Shown one piece after another: positions 5,869-11,162 of a DNA stretch of 11,162 bases (its first letter is position 1; every line of letters starts with the position of its first letter). The translations under genes and the position numbers were made by a program. The notes beneath the pieces are model-generated. The model made no database searches. It had not been told where the DNA came from and was given only the letters and a program-made list of their open reading frames with translations. Source of the stretch: an uncultured Treponema sp. (GTDB lineage Bacteria; Spirochaetota; Spirochaetia; Treponematales; Treponemataceae); the NCBI GenBank assembly GCA_946403565.1, contig CAMJAJ010000016.1, positions 1 through 11,162 of the forward strand. Direction: 5' to 3'.

Positions 5869-7785
5869 CTATCGGCCGGCCCGCCTGATTCGGTAGAGGG
5901 TGAAGTAGGCGTTTACGAAGGCTTCCTCAAGGCTGATTCCTTGGGGAAGCCCTTCTTTTAGGGGCAGGGGGAAGCCGTGGGGCTGCCCGCTGAACTCCAG
6001 TAGGTAGTCATATTCCTCCAGCTGCGAGATAAAGCCGTCCTCTTCCTCCTCTGCTTCCGCGCTGACCCTGCCGGTCGCCAGGTAGAGGGCCCGGGGCTTG
6101 AAGAAGATGATCCGTTCCTCCGTCCCGGTGTTTTCCCGTATGTATCCGTAGGCCTCCTGCGCCTGGCTGCTGAAGGCCTGGTAGTCGCCGCTCCTTCCCC
6201 GCCTCAGGTTCTCCACCCCCAGATACAGCATGGTGCAGGAAAAGACGCCGATGACCAGCAGGAAGAAGGCCTTGTAGCAGCGCCTGAGGCCGGTGTCCGC
6301 CAGTCCCTCGTAGCCGTAGGCCGCGAACAGCAGCATGAAGGGCAGGATGGGGAAGAGGAAGCGGAAGTCCCTCGGGCCGGGCCAGATGACGTAGACTGCG
6401 AGCAGTCCCAGGCTGTAGATGACGCTTACCGCCTCTTCCCTGCCTTTGCGCATGACGCCCAGCACGATGAGGGGGAGGGCCACCAGGTAGGCGGCGATGC
6501 GGATTGCCATGGGGCACAGCCCGTGGCAGGCGAAGAACTCGCTGAAAAAGAAGGGGTAGGAGGCCGCGTTGCATGCCAGTCCCTTGAGCGAGAATGAATC
6601 AAAGAAGCCCAGGTCGGAGCGGCCCGGCGAGGCGGGCAGGAGCAGCCTGGAGAGGGCGAAGCAGAGGGCGAACGAGGCGTAGAGGCAGAGGTGGGCGGAG
6701 GCCCTGCTGCCGGAGAGCGGGTCCGTCCAGGCCTGGATGAGCCTGCTTTTGCCGCATGTCTTCCGCAGGAGCAGCATGGCCTCCGTGCAGGCGAAGGCCA
6801 TGAGCAGGATGAGCCCCTGGAAGCGGCAGCTGTAGGCGTACATGACGCAGAAGCCCGCCGCCGCCGCTGACAGGCATTGCCTGACGCTGCCGCCTTTCCT
6901 GTCATACACCCCATAGAAGCACATGACCGCAAGGCTGGAGAAGAGCAGGAAGGGGATGTCCGAAAGGACGTTGTTCAGGTAAGTGACGAGGGCGGGACTT
7001 ACGGCGAGCAGGAACGTCGCGGCGGCGGCGTTCCGGGGCTGCATGCGTTTCCGGTAGAAAAAGGCTATGGAGCTGATGAAGGCGGCGAAGCAGATGACCA
7101 TCGGGGCTTTCAGCGCGAGCAGGTTCAGGCCCCAGGTCTTATAGAAGGGAAGCAGGATCAGGGCCGTCCCGTACTGGTAGCCTACCTGCGGGCGGGCGGG
7201 GTTGTCCTGTCCGGTCGCGAGCACCTGGGCCTGCGCTATGTACTCGGCAAAGTCGTCGCCCCAGGTCTGCCCCCTGTCGATGAACAGGGCGGCAAGCAGG
7301 ACGGAGGCCAGGGCCGGGAGGATCCAGCTTTTGCTGGAACTGCCGGAACGCCGTACGATGCCGTCCACCGTGAGCAGGATGAGGCCGAGGGCTGCTCCGG
7401 CGATGAAGAGCGCAAGGCGCTCGTTCCTGCGGTCATAGGCGGGGAGGGCACAGAGGTAGAAAAAGGCCCAGAGGCCCAGGGCCGCGAAAGGAATGTACCA
7501 GTCGAATTCCGCTGTCCGCCGTATCCGCATGCAGATGAAAAGGATTGCCCAGGAGATGACTGCGGGGACCATGCAGGTCAGGATGGCCGTGGACCATGAG
7601 GAGAAGCGGGCGGACCAGACTTCATGGGTCAGCTGCCGCCTCGCGAGGGCTTCCCCGAATTGTACGATGGCGGTCTGGACAGGTGGATGCCTGAGCAGGA
7701 TGGCTGCCAGGCATGACAAAAGGAATAGCAGGGGGATGGCAGGGGAGAAAGCAATCCGCCCTATCCTTGATCTCCAGCTGTCCAT
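5869..7785 (-). CDS. GT-C type polyprenyl-phosphate-dependent membrane glycosyltransferase (GT39/ArnT-like)
   Basis: A 638-residue protein with about a dozen membrane helices. WGDDFAEYIAQAQ (175-187) looks like the acidic first outer loop that carries the catalytic Asp of dolichyl/polyprenyl-phosphate mannosyltransferase and ArnT relatives. It is followed by YQYGTALILLPFY (204-216), NVLSDIPFLLFSSLA (272-286), RDFRFLFPILPFMLLFAAYG (472-491) and a tail with EAYGYIRENTG...LYLATGR (544-573), all in the usual order. It would transfer a sugar from a lipid carrier to an envelope acceptor on the outer face of the inner membrane; donor and acceptor are unknown. Oddity: five hydrophobic segments (about 12-31, 66-88, 96-113, 124-141, 153-169) precede the acidic loop, where most relatives have one. 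The ATG at 7785 directly follows the aroA stop with no intervening base, and AAGGAAG lies five bases before it inside aroA, so translation is probably coupled. It is the last gene of its operon, ahead of the hairpin. Confidence 0.87.
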   Translation of the reverse strand: MDSWRSRIGRIAFSPAIPLLFLLSCLAAILLRHPPVQTAIVQFGEALARRQLTHEVWSARFSSWSTAILTCMVPAVISWAILFICMRIRRTAEFDWYIPFAALGLWAFFYLCALPAYDRRNERLALFIAGAALGLILLTVDGIVRRSGSSSKSWILPALASVLLAALFIDRGQTWGDDFAEYIAQAQVLATGQDNPARPQVGYQYGTALILLPFYKTWGLNLLALKAPMVICFAAFISSIAFFYRKRMQPRNAAAATFLLAVSPALVTYLNNVLSDIPFLLFSSLAVMCFYGVYDRKGGSVRQCLSAAAAGFCVMYAYSCRFQGLILLMAFACTEAMLLLRKTCGKSRLIQAWTDPLSGSRASAHLCLYASFALCFALSRLLLPASPGRSDLGFFDSFSLKGLACNAASYPFFFSEFFACHGLCPMAIRIAAYLVALPLIVLGVMRKGREEAVSVIYSLGLLAVYVIWPGPRDFRFLFPILPFMLLFAAYGYEGLADTGLRRCYKAFFLLVIGVFSCTMLYLGVENLRRGRSGDYQAFSSQAQEAYGYIRENTGTEERIIFFKPRALYLATGRVSAEAEEEEDGFISQLEEYDYLLEFSGQPHGFPLPLKEGLPQGISLEEAFVNAYFTLYRIRRAGR

Positions 7786-9171
7786 CTAGGCTTCCTTGAA
7801 TTCCGCGCCGATCGTTTCCATGACGGGATAGAAGCGGGGGAAGCTGACCGAGCAGCATTCCGCTCCCTTCACCTTGACCGTCTCGCCTTCCTTGAGCGCG
7901 AGCCCCAGGCAGGAAAGGGCCATCGCCACGCGGTGGTCGGCATAGCTTTCCACCTCGCCGCCGTGGATGCGGAAGGCCGGGTTCGCGCTGCCGTCCGCAC
8001 GGAGCGGGGAGTGCCCGTGCACGACCATGAAGTCCGGCCCCGCCTCTATGTCCGCACCGAGCTTGCCGAGCTCCTTTTGAAGGACTTCGATGCGGTCCGT
8101 CTCCTTGCGTCGGCAGACGGCGATGTCCTCGATGCAGGTGTCCCCTTCGCTGAAGCACGCCGCGACCGCTAGGGCGCAGATTGCGTCGGGCAGGCCGGAC
8201 AGGTTCACGTGGAGGCTTCCTCCGGGGCAGTTTTCTGTGGAGAGCCGGCCGTTTCCGTTCCTGGCCTTCCGTCCGCCCCTGACCGTCAGGGCCGCCTTTT
8301 CCCTGTCCAGCTCTATGTCCGCCCCGAGCGAGCGGAGGATCGTGACAATCGCGTCGTCCCCCTGCGTGCCGGAACAGTCCACGTTGTCTATCGTTATCTC
8401 GCTGTCGGTCAGCATGGCCGCGACGAGCGGGAAGGCGACCGCCTCCCAGTCGCTGGGGACCGTCGTATCGAATCCGGGGAAGATGCCCTTTCCGGTGACG
8501 CTGATGTGCTTGAAGTCCTCGGACATGGAGACCTCCGCGCCGACCTTTTCCAGCCATTTCTGTGTCATCGTCAGGTAGGGCGTCTCCTTGGGGTCGGTCA
8601 GCTCCAGCTCCACCGGTGCATCGAGCCTGAGCGCGGCCATCATGAGGCCGGAGATGTACTGGCTGGACGCGCTGCCCGCCGTGGTCAGCCGGTAGGGCTT
8701 CTTGACGGGGCCACGCAGTATCAGCGGGCATGTCGTTGCCCCGGGCCGTGAGGTGTGCGCCTCCGCCCCCAGCTGCCGCAGGGCATCCACCACGTGGTCC
8801 ACGGGCCGCCTCCGGATGCTCTCGTCCCCGGTGAAGACGGTCCAGCCGTCCAGCGTGGCGGCGAGCGGGGACAGGAAGTAGAGCAGGGAACCGGAGTTTC
8901 CGACGTTCACCACGTCATCGGGCAGGTGGAAATTCCTGCCCGCGCCCTGGACGGTCCAGAGCTTGTCCTCTTCCCTGCCGAAGTCCACGTTTGCCCCGAG
9001 GAGGGGAATCGCGGCTGCCGTGCTCCGGCAGTCCGCGCTCGGAAGGGGATTGCGTATGCGGGATTCCCCTTCCGCAAGGGCCGCCAAAAGCAGCGCGCGT
9101 ATGGTGTGCGACTTGGATCCGGGTACCTGTATGTGCCCTGAGAGGGAGGAGTGTTTCGTTGTGATGTCCAT
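7786..9171 (-). CDS. aroA: 3-phosphoshikimate 1-carboxyvinyltransferase (EPSP synthase)
   Basis: Sixth step of the shikimate pathway: shikimate-3-phosphate plus PEP gives EPSP and phosphate, in the cytoplasm. The 461-residue protein shows PGSKSHTIRALLLAALAEG (17-35; Lys20, Ser21, Arg25), TGDESIRRRPVDHVVDALRQ (114-133; Arg122 as the PEP-binding Arg), SASSQYISGL (167-176), LPDAICALAV (327-336; Asp329 as the catalytic Asp), CRRKETDRI (353-361) and SYADHRVAMA (409-418; Arg414). It is about 30 residues longer than E. coli AroA, partly from extra sequence near 300-318. Two positions are unusual: the NAGTAMR-like loop reads NSGSLLY (92-98), losing its Arg, and the Lys of the C-terminal KTFP motif is Val442 in VSFP. 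All other key residues are kept, so activity is likely. The ATG at 9171 has no Shine-Dalgarno; a promoter-like element ends six bases before it. The gene is followed without a gap by the GT-C gene. Confidence 0.96.
   Translation of the reverse strand: MDITTKHSSLSGHIQVPGSKSHTIRALLLAALAEGESRIRNPLPSADCRSTAAAIPLLGANVDFGREEDKLWTVQGAGRNFHLPDDVVNVGNSGSLLYFLSPLAATLDGWTVFTGDESIRRRPVDHVVDALRQLGAEAHTSRPGATTCPLILRGPVKKPYRLTTAGSASSQYISGLMMAALRLDAPVELELTDPKETPYLTMTQKWLEKVGAEVSMSEDFKHISVTGKGIFPGFDTTVPSDWEAVAFPLVAAMLTDSEITIDNVDCSGTQGDDAIVTILRSLGADIELDREKAALTVRGGRKARNGNGRLSTENCPGGSLHVNLSGLPDAICALAVAACFSEGDTCIEDIAVCRRKETDRIEVLQKELGKLGADIEAGPDFMVVHGHSPLRADGSANPAFRIHGGEVESYADHRVAMALSCLGLALKEGETVKVKGAECCSVSFPRFYPVMETIGAEFKEA
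7791..7797 (-). promoter_or_regulatory. Ribosome-binding site of the GT-C glycosyltransferase gene
   Basis: AAGGAAG on the minus strand, five bases before the ATG at 7785, lies within the final codons of aroA. It fixes the start and supports co-transcription with aroA. Confidence 0.7.
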
Positions 9172-9177
9172 GCCGTA

Positions 9178-9206
9178 AGGCTATCACAAACGCGGGGGAA
9201 TCTCAA
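9178..9206 (-). promoter_or_regulatory. Possible sigma70-type promoter of aroA
   Basis: On the minus strand, TTGAGA (9206-9201, 5/6 to consensus) is followed by a 17-base spacer and TAGCCT (9183-9178, 3/6 but with the key A2 and T6). Six bases then lead to the aroA ATG, so a transcript would start at or next to the start codon. The -35 overlaps the stop codon of the ParB-like gene. The string CACTTGAG is shared with the mnmG promoter. The weak -10 keeps this tentative. Confidence 0.42.
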
Positions 9207-9739
9207 GTGAGGGACGTATCCTGTATGGGGGCCGGGGCCTGCTGGCTGCTTTCCTGCAGCGGCGGGCTGGAAGGGGAGGGGAGGCTTTCGCCCTTCGGCT
9301 TCCTGGCGTGGGGGAGGGCGGGCCTTCCGTTCTTGCCGCGCAGTCCTTTCATCCAGCGGACGAGCTTTTCAAAGAGGTCTGCAAAGAAGCGGATAATCCG
9401 GGCGAAAAACGACGGATGCCTGAGCTTCTCCAGCCGTTCGTAGCCGGCCATCAGCTCGTCGTCGCTGAAATCCTTGCGCTGGCTGTTCTCCTCCAGCTCC
9501 AGCTCCAGCTGGCGGGTCCTGTCCACCTGCCTGTCCAGGATGACGGCGTTTATCGTTTCCCAGCCGATGCCCTTTGCCGCCTCAAGCCTCCGCTGTCCGG
9601 CGACGAGCTCCATGTCGGCGTTGAGCGTTATCGGGTTCAAAAGTCCGTAGGTCTTCAGGCTGTCCTTCAGGGCGTCTAGGTCTCCGAGGTCCTGCCTGAT
9701 CCGCTTCTTTACCTTTATGTCGCTTATCTTAACAAGCAT
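9203..9739 (-). CDS. ParB N-terminal (CTP-binding fold) domain protein without helix-turn-helix
   Basis: A 178-residue protein. Residues 1-90 resemble the ParB/sulfiredoxin-type N-terminal domain: YGLLNPITL (31-39, ParB box I-like), GQRRLEAAKGIGW (48-60, the GERR-like box with Gln for Glu) and ENSQRKDF (84-91, the EN.QR box). The helix-turn-helix and dimerisation domains of chromosomal ParB are absent. Residues 92-107 look helical, 110-132 form a strongly amphipathic, hydrophobic and basic helix (FFARIIRFFADLFEKLVRWM), and the rest is a Pro/Ser/Gln-rich, probably disordered tail. No parA or parS-like element is nearby. The start is ATG at 9739 with an excellent ribosome-binding site (AAGGAGGA) three bases before it, 17 bases after the PBP stop, so it is probably co-transcribed with the PBP gene. 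Role unknown. The helix suggests membrane association, and a link to cell-wall synthesis can only be inferred from position. Confidence 0.85.
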   Translation of the reverse strand: MLVKISDIKVKKRIRQDLGDLDALKDSLKTYGLLNPITLNADMELVAGQRRLEAAKGIGWETINAVILDRQVDRTRQLELELEENSQRKDFSDDELMAGYERLEKLRHPSFFARIIRFFADLFEKLVRWMKGLRGKNGRPALPHARKPKGESLPSPSSPPLQESSQQAPAPIQDTSLT

Positions 9740-9742
9740 CCG

Positions 9743-9750
9743 TCCTCCTT
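9743..9750 (-). promoter_or_regulatory. Ribosome-binding site of the ParB-like gene
   Basis: AAGGAGGA on the minus strand, three bases before the ATG at 9739, in the 17-base gap after the PBP gene. It is the strongest Shine-Dalgarno in the window and supports both the start and translation from the PBP transcript. Confidence 0.8.
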
Positions 9751-9756
9751 GCCCCC

Positions 9757-11162
9757 TTAGTCAAGCAGGCTGTTTCCAAAGTCTTCCTCGTCTCCGTTTC
9801 CGCCTTCATCGTCGCCAGGCGTTTCTTCCAGTCCGTCCTGCTCCGCAGGGGTCCGCTTCTTGATGAAGAGGTCCCAGAAGCTGCTGGTGGGCGCGCCGTC
9901 CGTGCCCTCCTCCTCCTCTTCGGTCTTGACGACGGGCTTCCTGCTCTTGAGGAACTTCAGGTCCGGCATGGCGAGCGGGCTGTCCTTCCCGTTGTCCTCG
10001 AACTGGAATCCATATCCCGACTTGTAGCGCTCCTTCTTGAGCCGCTGTATGCCGAGCGTCTTGCTGGCGTTGTAGCTGTGGCGGGTACATTCCTTCGTCG
10101 GCTCCGTCCCTTTCAGGAAGTAGGCCGTGACCTTGTGGCCGCCGCACGCCTCGGTGAGCAGGTCCCCGCTGACCGAGCACACCTCCAGCTTGACCACGCC
10201 TTCGGGGATGCTGTCGGTGAAGGCCTTGTAGCCCTTCCCCTTGTTGGCCTCGTGCATGAAGTCGCCCCATGCGACTCCCGCAAGCGTGGAACCGGTCAGC
10301 GAAAGTCCGAGGGACTGCCCGGGCCTGTCGAAACCGAACCAGAAGGCCGCCGTGTAGTAGGGGGTGAATCCGACCGTCCAGGCGTCCGCCCAGTTCTGCG
10401 TCGTTCCCGTCTTGCCCGCGGCCGGCATGGTGAAGTCGTCTCCGTTCATGTTCTTGAACTTGAACTTGTTGCCGGTGCCCTTCCGCTTGCCGATGGTCCA
10501 GGCGGTCGCGTCGAAGTTGGAGCCGTAGTTGAGCGATCCCGTCTCGACGGTCTTCTTCAGGAGCTCCTGCATGATGAAGGCGGTCTCCTTGGAGATGACC
10601 TGTATGTCCTCGCCTTTCTTTTTCTGTGCGGCCCGCAGCTCATACTCCGGGTCCATCACGATGTTGCCGTTCCTGTCCTCCACGTTGCGGATGGCGATGG
10701 GGGTCACCTCCTTTCCGTTGTTGGCGAATGTCGCGAATGCCTTCGCCATCTCTATCGGACGGACGGAGCAGACGCCCAGGCCGATCGGGTAGAGGGGCAG
10801 GAAGTTCCGCGACTCCAGCTCCTGCTGGTCTATCCCCAGCAGGGCGGTCGCCCGGCTTATTGCCGCGTCGAACCCGATGGTGTCCAGGATCTTGAGCGAG
10901 GGAATGTTCATCGAGTGGGCCAGGGCGTACCAGAGCTGCACGTCGCCCTCCCATACGCCCTTGAAGTCCTGCGGGATGTAGGGCGTTCCGTCCGCGTTGT
11001 GGAAGACGACCGGCGTGTCGCTTATGACGCTCGCCATCGTGTACTGCTGGCTGTCTATGGCCGCGGAGTAGTAGAGCGGCTTGAACGTGGATCCGGGCTG
11101 GAGCTTGGACTGCACTGCCCTGATGAACTGGTTGGACTGGTCGTACTTGGAGCCGCCGACTA
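9757..11162 (-). CDS. mrcA: Class A penicillin-binding protein (PBP1A family), transpeptidase half; N-terminus beyond window
   Basis: Bifunctional peptidoglycan glycosyltransferase/D,D-transpeptidase anchored in the inner membrane. The window holds the last 467 residues. It begins in the VGGS..D.SQFNRA-like segment just before the active site, so the gene runs off the right edge, and the GTG at 11115 is an internal Val codon rather than the start. All three transpeptidase motifs are visible: QPGSTFKP with nucleophile Ser at 11091-11089, SMN (in AHSMNIPS, near 10914) and KTGTTQNWADAW (Lys at 10413-10411). A later Cys-containing segment (CSVSGDLLTEACGG and KGTEPTKEC) is typical of the 1A family C-terminus. 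The protein ends in a long acidic, probably disordered tail of about 60 residues (EEEEEGTDG...GDDEGGNGDEEDFG). The glycosyltransferase (GT51) domain and membrane anchor lie outside the window. The gene heads a likely operon with the ParB-like gene. Confidence 0.95.
   Translation of the reverse strand, partial: VGGSKYDQSNQFIRAVQSKLQPGSTFKPLYYSAAIDSQQYTMASVISDTPVVFHNADGTPYIPQDFKGVWEGDVQLWYALAHSMNIPSLKILDTIGFDAAISRATALLGIDQQELESRNFLPLYPIGLGVCSVRPIEMAKAFATFANNGKEVTPIAIRNVEDRNGNIVMDPEYELRAAQKKKGEDIQVISKETAFIMQELLKKTVETGSLNYGSNFDATAWTIGKRKGTGNKFKFKNMNGDDFTMPAAGKTGTTQNWADAWTVGFTPYYTAAFWFGFDRPGQSLGLSLTGSTLAGVAWGDFMHEANKGKGYKAFTDSIPEGVVKLEVCSVSGDLLTEACGGHKVTAYFLKGTEPTKECTRHSYNASKTLGIQRLKKERYKSGYGFQFEDNGKDSPLAMPDLKFLKSRKPVVKTEEEEEGTDGAPTSSFWDLFIKKRTPAEQDGLEETPGDDEGGNGDEEDFGNSLLD

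Noticed and set aside
6877..7599. Plus-strand open frame opposite the GT-C gene
   Set aside because: Shadow of the glycosyltransferase; charged low-complexity product without family features.
9494..9517. Short tandem repeat of CCAGCT units
   Set aside because: It is simply the Leu-Glu codon run (LELELEE) in the ParB-like protein, too short to be a repeat element.
9203..9739. Chromosome-partition ParB
   Set aside because: No helix-turn-helix or dimerisation domain, only 178 residues, and no parA or parS-like palindrome nearby.
11113..11115. GTG as the start of the penicillin-binding protein
   Set aside because: The frame stays open to the window edge with conserved PBP sequence upstream of it; this is an internal Val codon just before the active-site serine motif.

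Overview
The window holds eight protein-coding genes packed with almost no free space. No gap exceeds about 65 bases, and no RNA genes, insertion sequences, CRISPR arrays or long repeats were seen. It is GC-rich with strong codon bias, so the strands opposite real genes carry long spurious open frames. A spirochaete of the Treponema group is the best guess. The grounds are the general character of the MnmG and PBP1A sequences and a uridine kinase fused to a ThrRS-like N-terminus. No taxonomic search was possible, so this is moderate confidence at best.

Left block, 1-4107, minus strand. Transcription runs from a polytopic membrane protein of the DUF6311 type (4107-2395), through a GTG start overlapping its stop, into a GtrA-family four-helix membrane protein (2398-1937). 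After a 43-base gap comes the tRNA-modification enzyme MnmG (1893 to beyond the left edge), which appears to have its own promoter.

Centre, 4108-5868. One plus-strand gene (4153-5805) encodes a uridine-kinase-like nucleoside kinase with a TGS domain and a degenerate ThrRS editing-like domain. It is divergent from the DUF6311 gene and convergent with the next minus-strand gene. A perfect 11-bp hairpin (5835-5860) sits in the convergent gap.

Right block, 5869-11162, minus strand. The order of transcription is: transpeptidase half of a class A penicillin-binding protein (right edge to 9757), a short ParB-like protein without a DNA-binding domain (9739-9203), EPSP synthase AroA (9171-7786), and a GT-C type membrane glycosyltransferase (7785-5869) whose start codon abuts the aroA stop.

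Functionally this is a housekeeping region with an envelope theme: peptidoglycan synthesis (PBP1A), polyprenyl-sugar transport (GtrA) and two large membrane proteins that look like envelope glycosylation enzymes. These are mixed with aromatic amino acid synthesis, tRNA modification and nucleotide salvage. No exotic system was recognised. The points most worth following are a recurring promoter layout that predicts leaderless mRNAs for three genes, the ParB-fold protein next to PBP1A, unusual active-site residues in AroA, and the dead editing domain in the kinase.
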